This document shows, piece after piece, positions 42,049 to 52,467 of a DNA stretch of 64,000 nt. Under the pieces are notes generated by a model. The model worked only from the letters and a program-made list of their open reading frames with translations, made no database searches and was not told where the DNA came from. The stretch lies in contig NZ_JAKGCR010000006.1 of the NCBI RefSeq assembly GCF_022668875.1, forward strand, positions 1 to 64,000, in the 5' to 3' direction. The position numbers and the translations under genes are program-made. The DNA is from Domibacillus sp. PGB-M46. Its GTDB lineage: Bacteria > Bacillota > Bacilli > Bacillales > Domibacillaceae. The number at the start of each line of letters is the position of its first letter. Position 1 is the first letter of the stretch.

Positions 42049-43031
42049 TGGCTGTTATTTCGTATATCGAAGCAGTGACCATGGCGATGCGCGAAGAAAT
42101 GGAACGCGATCCGAACGTATTTATCCTCGGTGAGGATGTCGGGAAAAAAGGCGGTGTTTTCAAAGCAACAGCCGGGCTTTATGAACAGTTTGGAGAAGAC
42201 CGGGTGCTTGACACGCCTCTTGCTGAATCGGCAATTGCCGGCGTAGCGATCGGTGCGGCCATGGTTGGAAAACGGCCCATCGCTGAAATGCAGTTTGCCG
42301 ATTTTATTATGCCGGCAGTGAACCAAATTATTTCAGAAGCTGCGCGGATCCGGTATCGGTCCAATAACGACTGGCAGTGTCCGATTGTCATTCGGGCGCC
42401 GTATGGAGCAGGCATTCAAGGGGGGTTATATCATTCTCAGTCGGTAGAAGCTGTTTTTGCGAACCAGCCGGGGCTGAAAATTGTGATTCCCTCTACACCG
42501 TATGACGCAAAAGGACTTTTAAAAGCCGCTATCCGTGATGAAGATCCGGTATTGTTTTTTGAGCATAAAAAAGCGTACCGTTCCATTAAAGGGGAAGTAC
42601 CAGACGATGACTATGTACTTCCAATCGGCAAAGCAGACGTTAAGCGCGAAGGAGAAGACATTACCGTGATTACGTATGGTCTTTGCGTTCACTATGCTCT
42701 GCAGGCGGCCGAGAAACTGGCAGGGGAAGGCATCAGTGCAGAAGTAGTCGATCTTCGGACGGTTTATCCCCTTGACCAGGAAACAATCATTCATTCCGCC
42801 TCTAAAACAGGGAAAGTACTTTTGATCACAGAAGACAATAAAGAAGGCAGTGTAATCAGTGAGGCAGCGGCGATTATTGCCGAACACTGCTTGTTTGATC
42901 TGGATGCTCCAATTGCGCGCCTGGCCGGGCCTGAAGTGCCGGCTACGCCATATGCAGCACCTTTAGAAAAGCATTTTTTAGTCAATCCCCAAAAAGTAGA
43001 GAAAGCAATGCGTGATCTCGCTGAATTTTAA
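42048..43031 (+). CDS. bkdAB: Branched-chain 2-oxoacid dehydrogenase E1 beta
   Basis: 327 residues, transketolase-like beta chain: SYIEAVTMAMREEMERDPNV, LGEDVGKKGGVFKAT, DTPLAESAIAGVAIGAAM, IRAPYGAGIQGGLYHSQSVEA, VVDLRTVYPLDQETI. Pairs with BkdAA to form the alpha2beta2 E1. Overlapping start with bkdAA implies coupled translation. Confidence 0.95.
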   Translation: MAVISYIEAVTMAMREEMERDPNVFILGEDVGKKGGVFKATAGLYEQFGEDRVLDTPLAESAIAGVAIGAAMVGKRPIAEMQFADFIMPAVNQIISEAARIRYRSNNDWQCPIVIRAPYGAGIQGGLYHSQSVEAVFANQPGLKIVIPSTPYDAKGLLKAAIRDEDPVLFFEHKKAYRSIKGEVPDDDYVLPIGKADVKREGEDITVITYGLCVHYALQAAEKLAGEGISAEVVDLRTVYPLDQETIIHSASKTGKVLLITEDNKEGSVISEAAAIIAEHCLFDLDAPIARLAGPEVPATPYAAPLEKHFLVNPQKVEKAMRDLAEF

Positions 43032-43051
43032 TAAGAAAGAGGAGGCGCATC

Positions 43052-44293
43052 ATGGCAATTCAAGAAGTGAAAATGCCTAAACTCGGCGAAAGTGTAACAG
43101 AAGGGACCATTACCAAGTGGCTTGTTGCACCGGGAGATTATGTGAATAAATATGACCCGATTGCCGAAGTGCTGACCGATAAAGTAACAGCTGATATTCC
43201 ATCTTCTTTCGCCGGAGTCATCAGTGAAATTATAGCAAAAGAAGATGAAAAAATGGCTGTTGGCGAAGTGATCTGTACCATCGAAACAGAAGCAGCCGCA
43301 AAGAAGCCGGAAAAGCAGCCCGAAGCACAAACATTTGTAAACGGTGAAAGGCCTGATCCATCAGCCGCTGATCAAAGCAGCCGATATTCGCCGGCAGTAC
43401 TAAAGCTTTCGCAGCTTCATGGCATCGATTTAAAAGAAATCAAAGGAAGCGGGAAAGGCGGCCGTATTACCCGTAAAGATGTGCAGGCAGTCATCGACAG
43501 CGGAGTAAAAAGCGTTGTGCCGCCAACGGCAGCGGCCAGCACCGCTGCCGGCGCTCCGGCCGCTGAAACAAAGAAATCATTTGAAACGCAAACAGGCGAT
43601 ATTATTGTGCCAATCGATGGCATTAAGCAGACGGTTGCAGCCAATATGGTGAAAACAAAGCAGGAAGTGCCTCACGCATGGATGATGGTAGAAGTGGACG
43701 TTACCAGCCTTGTGCGTTACCGGGATTCCATTAAAACGTCATTCAAAGAAGCGGAAGGGTATAACGTAACATATTTTGCTTTTTTTGTGAAAGCAGTCGC
43801 GCGTGCGTTAAAAGAGTTTCCGGAAATGAATGCCATGTGGGCGGGCGACCACATTATCCGCAAAAAGGATATTAATATCTCGATTGCCGTCGCAGCAGAC
43901 GACAAGCTGTTTGTACCGGTTGTGAAGCATGCGGATGAGAAAACTGTCAAAGGCATTGCCCGAGATGTAAATGACTTGGCCAAAAAAGCGCGCAGCGGTA
44001 CACTGACAACTGAAGACGTCAGCGCGGGTACTTTTACGGTAAACAATACAGGCTCGTTCGGATCTGTTCAGTCAATGGGCATTATCAATTATCCGCAGGC
44101 GGCTATTTTACAGGTAGAATCGATTGTAAAGCGTCCTGTAATTATTGATGGTATGATCGCGGTGCGCGATATGGTGAACCTGTGCTTGTCACTCGACCAT
44201 CGCGTGCTTGACGGGCTTGTATGCGGGCGGTTTATGCAGCGTGTGAAAGAATTGTTAGAGACGGCTTCAGAAGATACAATGCCGATTTATTAA
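43052..44293 (+). CDS. bkdB: Lipoamide acyltransferase (E2) of branched-chain 2-oxoacid dehydrogenase
   Basis: 413 residues. One lipoyl domain (1-80) with lipoyl Lys in EVLTDKVTADIPS, an Ala/Pro linker, a peripheral-subunit binding domain (about 110-150, YSPAVLKLSQLHGIDLKEIKG), a second linker and the catalytic domain (about 185-413) ending with DHRVLDGLVCGRFMQ. Forms the core that passes acyl groups to CoA. Lipoylation would depend on the LipM route encoded at 7.6 kb. A strong bidirectional terminator follows the stop. Confidence 0.95.
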   Translation: MAIQEVKMPKLGESVTEGTITKWLVAPGDYVNKYDPIAEVLTDKVTADIPSSFAGVISEIIAKEDEKMAVGEVICTIETEAAAKKPEKQPEAQTFVNGERPDPSAADQSSRYSPAVLKLSQLHGIDLKEIKGSGKGGRITRKDVQAVIDSGVKSVVPPTAAASTAAGAPAAETKKSFETQTGDIIVPIDGIKQTVAANMVKTKQEVPHAWMMVEVDVTSLVRYRDSIKTSFKEAEGYNVTYFAFFVKAVARALKEFPEMNAMWAGDHIIRKKDINISIAVAADDKLFVPVVKHADEKTVKGIARDVNDLAKKARSGTLTTEDVSAGTFTVNNTGSFGSVQSMGIINYPQAAILQVESIVKRPVIIDGMIAVRDMVNLCLSLDHRVLDGLVCGRFMQRVKELLETASEDTMPIY

Positions 44294-44331
44294 AAAAACA
44301 GCTTCTCCCAAATAGGAGAAGCTGTTTTTTA
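44294..44331. terminator. Bidirectional terminator between bkdB and ypuA
   Basis: A 16-bp perfect stem, AAAAAACAGCTTCTCC with GGAGAAGCTGTTTTTT, loop CAAATA. A/T runs on both sides serve both convergent genes. Confidence 0.95.
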
Positions 44332-45189
44332 TTTAAACAAGCCGGCAATGCTGTCGACGATCGATTGAAGGAAATCAATAATAGACTGCAAGAAGCCTTG
44401 TCCTTCTTCCGAATTTTTAAAGCTGTCCCATTGTTCTTTTGCTTTATCAATTTGGGTGTTTACTTGATCCCAGTTGATATTTAAATCTTTCATCTTATTG
44501 AATAAGCCAGCAAGCTGGTCTGTCTGTGCGTCGGTCAGCGTAATATTAAGCTCGTTGGAGATATTATTGACAATCACTTTAATTTCCTGAAGCGATTGTG
44601 GATTCTGAGCGGCCACTTCTTCTTTAATTCGCTCAATCAGCTGAGTGGCATCTTCCTGTCCGATGTCCTCGCCAAGCTTAGCCGTTGTCACCATTTCTTC
44701 ATTGGCTACTTGTTTTTGTTCTTCGGGAATTTTTTCACCAGTCGTCGTTTCATAGGCTTTAATAATGCCGGTTAGAGCAGCTGTACCGGACACCTCAAAC
44801 GGGGCTGTAATGAAAATATCAGCATCTTTTACACTCGCAGTAGATAAGGCGTTGGTGTACATTTCTTTCGATACCCATGAAATGTTTTGGGTTTCTACAT
44901 TTAATCCGGAACCAGATTCCGTCGTTGTAATTTTGCTTGATGAGATGGCTTTTGTCCCAATTTGGGCTTTTGGAATATATTCACCCAAATATTTGTGCTC
45001 CTCCGCATTGGATACCGTAATCGTTTGAACATCCGCTGGTACGTTCATTTCTTCAAGCACCTTTTCTTTTTGGGCAGGTGTTAAATTTTCGCCAAGCGTG
45101 ACCATTGTATCGCCGGGCGTACTATCTGCAGAAACGGCAGTACCAAAACTCAAAACGGCAACCCCAAGCAAACCCATTAATTTTCTCAT
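44329..45189 (-). CDS. ypuA: DUF1002 exported protein, YpuA-like
   Basis: 286 residues with signal peptide (about 1-21, KLMGLLGVAVLSFGTAVSA). Family pattern: PGDTMVTLGENLTPAQKEKVLEEM, ITVSNAEEHKYLG, ISSSKITTTESGSGL, then FEVSGTAALTGIIKAYE, with a C-terminal helical tail containing repeated hydrophobic LQSIIDFLQSIVDSIAGL. DUF1002 proteins are secreted by Bacillaceae and Clostridia; the function is not known. It is placed between bkd and mut, unlike B. subtilis where ypuA lies elsewhere. Good AGGAGAGAGAG site before ATG. Confidence 0.85.
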   Translation of the reverse strand: MRKLMGLLGVAVLSFGTAVSADSTPGDTMVTLGENLTPAQKEKVLEEMNVPADVQTITVSNAEEHKYLGEYIPKAQIGTKAISSSKITTTESGSGLNVETQNISWVSKEMYTNALSTASVKDADIFITAPFEVSGTAALTGIIKAYETTTGEKIPEEQKQVANEEMVTTAKLGEDIGQEDATQLIERIKEEVAAQNPQSLQEIKVIVNNISNELNITLTDAQTDQLAGLFNKMKDLNINWDQVNTQIDKAKEQWDSFKNSEEGQGFLQSIIDFLQSIVDSIAGLFK

Positions 45190-45375
45190 ACTCTCTCTCC
45201 TGAATTCTAAAATTGGCTCCGTAGAGCTAGTAATAGAATAGCATGCGGCTGATATTTTTTCACGTTTTGGCTAAAGTGCATTGCTTCTAAAGCTATGCTT
45301 ATATTACAATAAAGAGAATATCCAATTGCTTACTTTTTATTTGTAACCGATTACAAAATGAAGAGGAGTGGGAAC

Positions 45376-46905
45376 TTGGCTGATCAACTATTTCCACCGG
45401 TATCAGAGGCAGATTGGAAAGCGGCTGCAGAAGCTGCATTAAAAGGCGCTTCTTTATCGGCATTGTGTACAGAAACTGCAGAAGGATTTCAGTTGAAACC
45501 GTTGTATGTGAAGGAAGATCGCAGCGTACTTTTACCTTTTCCAGGTGAAAAGCCGTTTACAAGAGGATTTCGACCGATGTGGTCTTTTCCGGAAACAAAT
45601 GCTGAGCTCGGGATCGACCCTATTTCTTCCGGTGCTGCAGCCGGCTTCTTTCCAGAAGATTCCGCTCTTCAAGCTGTACGAAAAGGAGAAAGGATTACCG
45701 TTAATACGGTTCCTTACCATACAGCCGGAGCGAATGCGGTTCAGGAACTCGCGTTGGCGCTTTCAGAGGCGGCCTGCTTTTTAAATGCGGAAAGAAAAAA
45801 ATGGGAGACGGTCTCAAAGTGGCTGTTTCATTTTGCCGCCGGCACTAGCTTTTTTACAGAAATAGCGAAAATCCGGGCTTTCCGCACACTTTGGTCTGCC
45901 TTTGTGGATATATATCAGCTTGAAGGCCACCAAAAGCCGGTGCTGAGTATGGAAACGAGTGAATCAATGCTGTCTGTCATAGATCCTCATGTAAACCTGT
46001 TACGTACAAGCAGCGCCGTGTTTGCTGCTGTCGTTGGAAATGTTGATTATGTAAAAGTATCCCCATTTGATCAAACAAAAGAAGGAGCTTCCTCAGAGCT
46101 TGCCGAGCGGATGGCCCGCAACATACCGTCCATTTTAAAGCACGAGGCACTGCTTGACAAAGTAATAGACCCTGCAGGCGGCTCTTATTATATTGAGTTA
46201 CTTACCGAAGAAATTGGCCGAAAAGCCTGGGATTTATTTGCGGAAATCGAAGAAGCCGGCGGGATCAAGCAGGCCCTGACGGCTGGAACGGTTCAAAAAA
46301 ATATAGAAGCGGTCCGCGCTAAAAAAGAACAAGATACAGCGAAGCTCCGGATTAAAATGATTGGGGTTAACCACTACGCTGATCCAGGAGGGCATGTCCA
46401 GCAGCCGAAGAAGCCGGCTGTACAAAAAGCAGCACGGGGAGAACCCATCCAGCCTGTTGTGCCAAAAAGAACGGCAGAGCCATTTGAAGCACTTCGATTA
46501 GAAGCTATAAAGCTGCAACAAACTGGACAGTCTCTTACAGCCGGATTGATTTGTTTCGGTGAACGGATAACTTATCAAAAGCGTGCCGATTATGCGGCAG
46601 GTGTTCTGTCTGCGGGAGGAATTAAAACAATTTGTTCTGAGGGATGCCGCACAATAGAGGAAGCTGTTCAGTTTATCCAAAGCCACTCAACAAGCTACTA
46701 TTGCATTTGCGGCTCCGATGAGACCTATGAACAATTCGGCTCCTCTCTGGCGTCTTCGCTGAAAAAAGCAGCAAACGGTGCGGTGATTGACAGTGCCGGA
46801 AGCAAGGCAGTGGAGGGGACTGACGGACGGATTGCGGCTGGAGACGACATGGTAAAAAAACTCACACAAATCCTTGCCGTGTTTAAGGGAGGCCGTCCAG
46901 CATGA
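45376..46905 (+). CDS. mutA: Methylmalonyl-CoA mutase small subunit
   Basis: 509 residues. Mutase barrel-type N-terminal domain ([78 protein letters not shown]) with a degenerate C-terminal domain lacking the DxHxxG cobalamin motif, as in the non-catalytic chain of heterodimeric mutases. TTG 45376 is preferred over ATG 45358 because AGAGGAG lies between them, 6-7 nt before the TTG. The stop overlaps mutB by 4 nt. Confidence 0.9.
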   Translation: MADQLFPPVSEADWKAAAEAALKGASLSALCTETAEGFQLKPLYVKEDRSVLLPFPGEKPFTRGFRPMWSFPETNAELGIDPISSGAAAGFFPEDSALQAVRKGERITVNTVPYHTAGANAVQELALALSEAACFLNAERKKWETVSKWLFHFAAGTSFFTEIAKIRAFRTLWSAFVDIYQLEGHQKPVLSMETSESMLSVIDPHVNLLRTSSAVFAAVVGNVDYVKVSPFDQTKEGASSELAERMARNIPSILKHEALLDKVIDPAGGSYYIELLTEEIGRKAWDLFAEIEEAGGIKQALTAGTVQKNIEAVRAKKEQDTAKLRIKMIGVNHYADPGGHVQQPKKPAVQKAARGEPIQPVVPKRTAEPFEALRLEAIKLQQTGQSLTAGLICFGERITYQKRADYAAGVLSAGGIKTICSEGCRTIEEAVQFIQSHSTSYYCICGSDETYEQFGSSLASSLKKAANGAVIDSAGSKAVEGTDGRIAAGDDMVKKLTQILAVFKGGRPA

Positions 46906-49085
46906 ATTTAAAAAAGCAAAACCCGTTTAACCGGCCGTCCAAACCGTCATCAAAACGGGAGCAGGAACAAGCATCAGCCAGCATCAAGCAGCTGTATGAC
47001 ACACTATCCTTCCAAACAAACGAATCCATTCGCCTGCGTGCCCTTTACACAGAAAAAGAGACTGAGGGACTTGCTCATACAAATGATTATCCGGGTATTG
47101 TCCCGTTTACCCGCGGGCCTTATCCAACCATGTACATCACGCGTCCGTGGACCATTCGCCAATATGCCGGCTTTTCAACAGCCGAGGAAAGCAATGCGTT
47201 TTACCGGCGCAATTTAGCAATGGGGCAAAAGGGACTTTCCGTTGCGTTTGATCTGCCGACCCATCGGGGGTATGACTCCGATCATCCGCGTGTGGTCGGG
47301 GACGTGGGCAAAGCTGGCGTTGCCATTGACTCTGTAGAAGATACCAACATATTGTTCAAAGGCATACCGCTTGATCAAATGTCGGTTTCTATGACCATGA
47401 ATGGCGCTGTCCTGCCCATTATGGCTTTTTATATTATTTCGGCAGAAGAGCAGGGAGTAGCGAAGGAAAAACTGGCCGGCACGATTCAAAATGACATTTT
47501 AAAGGAATATATGGTGCGCAACACGTATATTTATCCGCCGGAAACCTCCATGCGGATTATCACCGACATTTTGGGCTATACATCAGCTCATATGCCAAAG
47601 TTCAATTCGATTTCCATCTCCGGCTATCATATGCAGGAAGCCGGTGCACCGGCTGACCTGGAGCTTGCTTATACGCTTGCTGACGGATTGGAGTATGTCC
47701 GTACAGGACTTGCTGCCGGCATTGACATTGATTCTTTTGCTCCCCGGCTATCCTTTTTCTGGGCAGTCGGCATGAATTATTTTATGGAAGTGGCGAAAAT
47801 GCGTGCCGCCCGGCGGATGTGGGCAGAGCTGATGAAGCCATTTGGCTCCAAAAATCCAAAATCGCGCATGCTGCGGGCCCACTCGCAAACATCCGGCTGG
47901 AGCTTAACCGAACAGGACCCGTTTAATAATGTGACAAGAACGTTGATTGAAGCGCATGCCGCAGCGATGGGGCATACACAGTCCCTTCATACGAATGCCC
48001 TTGATGAAGCCATCGCTCTTCCAACCGATTTTTCGGCGCGGATTGCCCGTAACACACAGCTGTTTTTACAGGAGGAAACAGGTATTACCAATGTAATTGA
48101 TCCGTGGGGCGGTTCGTATTATGTAGAAACACTCACCGATGAGCTGATGACACGTGCAAGAGCCCATATTAGAGAAATTGAAACGCTTGGCGGGATGACA
48201 AAAGCGATAGAAACAGGGCTTCCGAAGTCTAAAATCGAGGAGGCGGCCGCCCGCCGCCAGGCAAGAATCGATTCAGGTGAAGAAGTGATTATTGGCGTAA
48301 ACCGGGACCGGCTTTCACAGGAGGAAGCGATCGACATTCTGGACATTGACAATACTGCTGTCCGTTTAGAACAAACGGACCGGTTGAGAAACGTGCGGCA
48401 AAACCGTGACAATCACCAGGTTAAACAATCACTAGAAGCGATTACAACAGCTGTTAGATCAGGTAAGGGAAACCTGCTTGAATTGGCTGTTCAAGCGGCA
48501 AGACTGCGGGCAACGCTCGGTGAAATCTCTGCTTCTGTAGAAGCAGCAAGCGGAAGGCATAAGGCGGTGATCCGGACAGTGAGCGGTGTGTACAGTGAAC
48601 ATTACTCAGATGCAGAACAAATAGAAGCGGTTCGGAAGATGACGGCAGAATTTAAAGAACAGGAAGGGCGGCGTCCACGGATTTTAGTTGCTAAAATGGG
48701 GCAGGACGGCCATGACCGGGGAGCGAAGGTGATTGCTTCTGCTTATGCAGACCTAGGCTTTGACGTGGATATCGGACCGCTTTTTCAAACACCAGAAGAA
48801 ACAGCCAAACAAGCAGTTGAAAATGATGTTCATGCCATTGGCTTTAGTTCTCTTGCTGCTGCTCATAAAACTCTGCTGCCTGCGCTGGTAGAGGAATTGA
48901 GAGACCGCGGGCGGGAAGACATTGTAGTATTTGTCGGCGGCGTGATTCCGCCAAAAGATTATACTTTTTTAAAAAGCCATGGCGCTGCTGCCATTTTTGG
49001 GCCGGGAACCATTATTCCGGTTTCTGCTCAAGTAATCTTAGAAAAAATTTATGAACGGCTTGGGTATGAGGAAGTGGCGGAATGA
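46902..49085 (+). CDS. mutB: Methylmalonyl-CoA mutase large, catalytic subunit
   Basis: 727 residues. TIM-barrel domain (about 1-560; [22 protein letters not shown] with the substrate Tyr, [48 protein letters not shown]) and the cobalamin-binding domain (about 585-727) with [12 protein letters not shown], where His604 is the lower cobalt ligand, plus [12 protein letters not shown] and the GG in [10 protein letters not shown]. Isomerises (R)-methylmalonyl-CoA to succinyl-CoA with adenosylcobalamin. All key motifs intact. Operon mutA-mutB-meaB. Confidence 0.96.
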   Translation: MNLKKQNPFNRPSKPSSKREQEQASASIKQLYDTLSFQTNESIRLRALYTEKETEGLAHTNDYPGIVPFTRGPYPTMYITRPWTIRQYAGFSTAEESNAFYRRNLAMGQKGLSVAFDLPTHRGYDSDHPRVVGDVGKAGVAIDSVEDTNILFKGIPLDQMSVSMTMNGAVLPIMAFYIISAEEQGVAKEKLAGTIQNDILKEYMVRNTYIYPPETSMRIITDILGYTSAHMPKFNSISISGYHMQEAGAPADLELAYTLADGLEYVRTGLAAGIDIDSFAPRLSFFWAVGMNYFMEVAKMRAARRMWAELMKPFGSKNPKSRMLRAHSQTSGWSLTEQDPFNNVTRTLIEAHAAAMGHTQSLHTNALDEAIALPTDFSARIARNTQLFLQEETGITNVIDPWGGSYYVETLTDELMTRARAHIREIETLGGMTKAIETGLPKSKIEEAAARRQARIDSGEEVIIGVNRDRLSQEEAIDILDIDNTAVRLEQTDRLRNVRQNRDNHQVKQSLEAITTAVRSGKGNLLELAVQAARLRATLGEISASVEAASGRHKAVIRTVSGVYSEHYSDAEQIEAVRKMTAEFKEQEGRRPRILVAKMGQDGHDRGAKVIASAYADLGFDVDIGPLFQTPEETAKQAVENDVHAIGFSSLAAAHKTLLPALVEELRDRGREDIVVFVGGVIPPKDYTFLKSHGAAAIFGPGTIIPVSAQVILEKIYERLGYEEVAE

Positions 49086-50164
49086 GCGGTAAACAAAAAG
49101 AAGGAGAGGAAAAAAGCAACGCGTCTCATGATGGCATGACAGCATCGCCGCCCAAACGGTTTCGCAAAAAGAACCGTCCGCTGCCTGAGCCGGCATCACT
49201 CGCTGCTGCAGTAAAGAGCGGATCGGTAACGGATTTGGCAAAGGCGATTACTTGTATAGAAAGCAGCAATCCGGCTCATTTTGAATATAGCGAGCAGCTG
49301 CTTCAGCTGCTGCTGCCGCATACAGGAAACTCGATTCGGATTGGAATAACGGGGGTGCCGGGAGCCGGAAAAAGCACGTTTATTGAATCATTTGGCCTTA
49401 TGCTGTGTGAACAGGGCCGCCGGGTTGCTGTTTTGGCCATTGATCCGAGCTCTTCCATTTCAGGAGGTTCTATTTTAGGAGATAAAACAAGAATGGAAGA
49501 GCTGGCGAAGCATTCAAATGCTTTTATCCGTCCTTCGCCATCCGGAGGAACGCTTGGCGGTGTACACGGGAAAACACGTGAAACCATTCTTTTATGCGAA
49601 GCCGCCGGCTTTGATGTCATCCTCGTAGAAACAGTTGGCGTAGGCCAAAGTGAAGGTATTGTTCGCAATATGGTTGATTTTTTTATGATGCTTGTGTTAA
49701 CGGGGGCCGGAGATGACCTACAGGGAATCAAAAAAGGAATTATGGAACTGGCAGATGCCATTGTAATCAACAAAGCAGATGGTCCGAATAAGCCGCTGGC
49801 TGAACAAACAAGAAAGGAATACGAACAGCTTCTTCATGCGATAAAGCCCTATACGGAAGGATGGAAATCCAAAGCTTATACGTGCTCCGCTTTGGAAAAC
49901 GAAGGCATAGATATGCTGTGGCAGGCGATCCAAGCTTTTCAATCCGTTACACAAAAATCAGATACGTTTGATAAGCGGCGCCATACCCAGGTAAAAGCAT
50001 GGATGCATACGTTGATTGCAGATGAGCTGGAGCGTTATTTTTACCATCATCCATACGTGAAGGAACATCTCGACTCCTGGGAAAAGCAGTCCATGGCGGG
50101 CAGTGTAACGCCGGCCCAGGCTGCCCGGGTGCTTTGTAAAAAAGTGTTTCAAGCTTATAAATAA
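49082..50164 (+). CDS. meaB: MeaB GTPase, methylmalonyl-CoA mutase chaperone
   Basis: 360 residues. G3E-type P-loop GTPase with [62 protein letters not shown] and the base-recognition NKADG. MeaB loads adenosylcobalamin into the mutase and protects it from inactivation. An N-terminal polar extension of about 35 residues ([16 protein letters not shown]) is longer than in many homologues. It overlaps mutB by 4 nt, a direct link to its partner. Confidence 0.94.
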   Translation: MSGKQKEGEEKSNASHDGMTASPPKRFRKKNRPLPEPASLAAAVKSGSVTDLAKAITCIESSNPAHFEYSEQLLQLLLPHTGNSIRIGITGVPGAGKSTFIESFGLMLCEQGRRVAVLAIDPSSSISGGSILGDKTRMEELAKHSNAFIRPSPSGGTLGGVHGKTRETILLCEAAGFDVILVETVGVGQSEGIVRNMVDFFMMLVLTGAGDDLQGIKKGIMELADAIVINKADGPNKPLAEQTRKEYEQLLHAIKPYTEGWKSKAYTCSALENEGIDMLWQAIQAFQSVTQKSDTFDKRRHTQVKAWMHTLIADELERYFYHHPYVKEHLDSWEKQSMAGSVTPAQAARVLCKKVFQAYK

Positions 50165-50196
50165 AAAAGGACCGGCCGAGTTGTACTCAGCCGGTC
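50165..50196. terminator. Hairpin after meaB
   Basis: GACCGGC-CGAGT pairs with ACTCA-GCCGGTC. The U-tract is on the left, so as a terminator it is better formed on the minus strand than for meaB. Confidence 0.4.
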
Positions 50197-50362
50197 AATA
50201 CAGGGAGTTTAGGGGTATGGATCCAGTTGCCTTATTATTCTACCCGTGTTTTAAAAAAGTAAACATTATTTTTAAAAGCATGTAAAAGAGAGATGCCGCT
50301 TTATTGAAATAAACGTTTTTTTCCCTTATGATTAAGCTACTAATCACAAAGGAGAGAAAAAC

Positions 50363-50800
50363 ATGGGAATGAATTTTAATTTTTTCATGAATGATGTTGT
50401 TCGCCAGGCGCGCGATGAAATCAAAGCGGCCGGCTATTCAGAGCTTACAACACCCGAGGAAGTCGATGCAGTTTTAAACGAAAAAGGAACAACACTTGTA
50501 ATGGTGAATTCTGTATGCGGCTGTGCCGGAGGAATTGCCCGTCCAGCAGCAGCGCATGCGATTCACTATGACAAGCGTCCTGACCGTTTAGTGACTGTGT
50601 TCGCAGGGCAGGATAAAGAAGCGACAGCTCAGGCGCGCAGCTTTTTCACGGGTTATCCGCCGTCTTCTCCATCTTTTGCTTTATTAAAAGATGGACAGAT
50701 TCAAGCAATGGTGGAACGCCATGAAATTGAAGGGCATCACCCGATGTCTGTCGTTGAACATCTGCAATCACTCTTCGATGAGCACTGCGAAGAAGTGTAA
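50363..50800 (+). CDS. brxB: Bacilliredoxin BrxB (YqiW)
   Basis: 145 residues, DUF1094 thioredoxin-like protein with the CGC active site at Cys52-Gly53-Cys54 ([16 protein letters not shown]). Bacilliredoxins remove bacillithiol from oxidised proteins. Other family patterns: [58 protein letters not shown] follows AAAGGAGAGAAAAAC. Position next to yqjA agrees with B. subtilis yqiW. It interrupts the methylmalonyl gene cluster. Confidence 0.94.
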   Translation: MGMNFNFFMNDVVRQARDEIKAAGYSELTTPEEVDAVLNEKGTTLVMVNSVCGCAGGIARPAAAHAIHYDKRPDRLVTVFAGQDKEATAQARSFFTGYPPSSPSFALLKDGQIQAMVERHEIEGHHPMSVVEHLQSLFDEHCEEV

Positions 50801-50810
50801 GGATGACCTG

Positions 50811-50842
50811 AAGCCCTGCCGTGTGCGGCAGGGCTTTCTTTA
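50811..50842 (+). terminator. Rho-independent terminator after brxB
   Basis: AAGCCCTGCC pairs perfectly with GGCAGGGCTT around GTGTGC, then TCTTTAATT. Confidence 0.88.
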
Positions 50843-50858
50843 ATTCGAGGTGAATGTA

Positions 50859-51845
50859 ATGATCAAAATCGGGTACCGAACGTCCAAAACGGCTCTTGGT
50901 ATAGCGGTGTCTATTTTAATTGCTGAATGGATCGGCCTTCACAACTCGGCTTCTGCCGGCATTATTGCCATTTTGTGTATTCAAAACACGAAGCAGCAGT
51001 CTTTAAAAGCTTCCTGGACCCGTCTTGTAGCCGGGATGCTTGCTCTTTTTTATTCCGCCGTTTTTTTTGAATTGCTTGCTTATCATGCAGTTGTGATCGG
51101 CCTGATTGTAATCGTCTTTATTCCGACAACCGTGGCGCTTAAAGTACAGGAAGGCATTGTTTCAAGCACCGTTCTTATTTTGCATATGTATGCTGCAAAA
51201 GAAGTTTCTACAGCGCTTCTCTTAAATGAAATGGCTCTTGTCATCATAGGGGTGGGCATAGCACTTGTGCTTAATTCCTACATGCCGAGCGTAGAAAACG
51301 AGCTTGTAAAAATGCAGCAGCAGACAGAAGAACTGTTCGAGCGTATTTTCAAAGAAATTATCTCTTACTTACGAACGAATGAACACACTTGGGACGGAAA
51401 AGAACTGACGGAAACGGCCGAACTGCTTAAACAGGCAAAATCGCTTTCCTACAAAGACGTACAAAACCATTTTACCCGTCACAACAGCTTGTTTTATCAG
51501 TACTTCACGATGCGTGAAAAGCAGTTTGAAATTATTGAACGGCTTATTTCAGTTGTGATTTCCATTTCTCACCGTCCGGAACAGGCGGAAATGATCGCTT
51601 CTTTTATGGAAGAAGTAAAAGGGAATATTCACCCGGGCAATACTGCCAAGCTGCACTTAAGCCATTTAAATGATTTAAAACGGGAGTTTGAAGAAATGCC
51701 TTTGCCGAAAACACGCGAAGAGTTCGAAGCACGTGCTGCCCTTTTGCAGTTTGTAAGGGAAATGGAACGATATCTCCGTATTAAAGCACGGTTCCGGGGC
51801 ATGAAAAAAAGAGCAGCCCGTAGGCGCCGCCCTTCTGTTACATAA
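50859..51845 (+). CDS. yqjA: YqjA, aromatic acid exporter family membrane protein
   Basis: 328 residues. An N-terminal half with about five membrane helices (residues 10-145; RTSKTALGIAVSILIAEWIGL, ASAGIIAILCIQNTKQQSLK) and a cytoplasmic helical C-terminal half (QTEELFERIFKEIISYL, REMERYLRIKARFRGMKKR). It belongs to the ArAE_1/YqjA group related to aromatic acid exporters; the transported compound is unknown. ATG 50859 follows GAGGTGAATGTA; an upstream GTG-containing frame is inside the ribosome site. Its 3' end overlaps the convergent miniprotein gene by 8 nt. Confidence 0.85.
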   Translation: MIKIGYRTSKTALGIAVSILIAEWIGLHNSASAGIIAILCIQNTKQQSLKASWTRLVAGMLALFYSAVFFELLAYHAVVIGLIVIVFIPTTVALKVQEGIVSSTVLILHMYAAKEVSTALLLNEMALVIIGVGIALVLNSYMPSVENELVKMQQQTEELFERIFKEIISYLRTNEHTWDGKELTETAELLKQAKSLSYKDVQNHFTRHNSLFYQYFTMREKQFEIIERLISVVISISHRPEQAEMIASFMEEVKGNIHPGNTAKLHLSHLNDLKREFEEMPLPKTREEFEARAALLQFVREMERYLRIKARFRGMKKRAARRRRPSVT

Positions 51846-51933
51846 ACATCGTTAAGCCAAACATAAGTGTTGAAATCAACATTGCAAACAACATTAAATA
51901 CACAACAATCTTTTGAAATGTTTTATTACGCAT
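51838..51933 (-). CDS. prli42: Prli42-like stressosome-associated miniprotein, 31 residues
   Basis: Reads MRNKTFQKIVVYLMLFAM and continues with ISTLMFGLTMFM: a basic N-terminus and one membrane helix. This is the pattern of Prli42, the membrane miniprotein that anchors the stressosome in Listeria and is conserved in Bacillaceae. ATG has an ideal site, AAAGGAGAG with 4-nt spacing. It converges with yqjA and overlaps its last codons. The match is by recalled consensus (VVYLM core), not by search. Confidence 0.8.
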   Translation of the reverse strand: MRNKTFQKIVVYLMLFAMLISTLMFGLTMFM

Positions 51934-52056
51934 GAAACTCTCCTTTAAGGGTTGTTGAGTATTATTGTACCGGCAATGAAGCGGATTTTCAACAGGCTCA
52001 CTGCAGAAGAAACGCCATTTAACCGCTTATCTATTTTCATCAAAGGGGATGGGAAC

Positions 52057-52467
52057 ATGAATAAAGTCGATCATATTGGCATAGCCGTTTCATCATTGGA
52101 AGCAGCACTTTTACTGTATGCCGGGCAGCTTGGCATGACTCATATCAAAACAGAAACTGTTGCGTCACAGAAGGTGCGCGTCGCTTTTATTGATGCCGGT
52201 AATGTAAAGTTGGAATTATTAGAGCCGGCTGCGCCTGACAGCCCAATCGCCCGGTTTATCCAAAAACGGGGGCCTGGGATCCACCATATCGCGTTTAACG
52301 TGAAAGATATCGAGACGAGAATAGCGGAGATGAAAAGCCGGGGAATTGAGATGATTCAAGAGGAGCCGGCCGCCGGTGCAGGAGGAGCTAAAATTGCTTT
52401 TATGCATCCGAAGTCAACAGGCAGCGTGCTGATGGAACTCTGTGAAAAAGGGGAGGGCGAAGCATGA
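52057..52467 (+). CDS. mce: Methylmalonyl-CoA epimerase
   Basis: 136 residues, glyoxalase/VOC fold with two beta-alpha-beta-beta-beta units: KVDHIGIAVSSLEAALLLY (metal His), VKLELLEPAAPDSPI (Glu), GPGIHHIAFNVKDIE (His) and SVLMELCEKG (Glu). Converts (S)- to (R)-methylmalonyl-CoA. ATG 52057 follows AAAGGGGATGGGAAC; the frame upstream to 51952 is not conserved-looking. The end overlaps the carboxylase gene by 4 nt, so product and next enzyme are made together. Confidence 0.92.
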   Translation: MNKVDHIGIAVSSLEAALLLYAGQLGMTHIKTETVASQKVRVAFIDAGNVKLELLEPAAPDSPIARFIQKRGPGIHHIAFNVKDIETRIAEMKSRGIEMIQEEPAAGAGGAKIAFMHPKSTGSVLMELCEKGEGEA

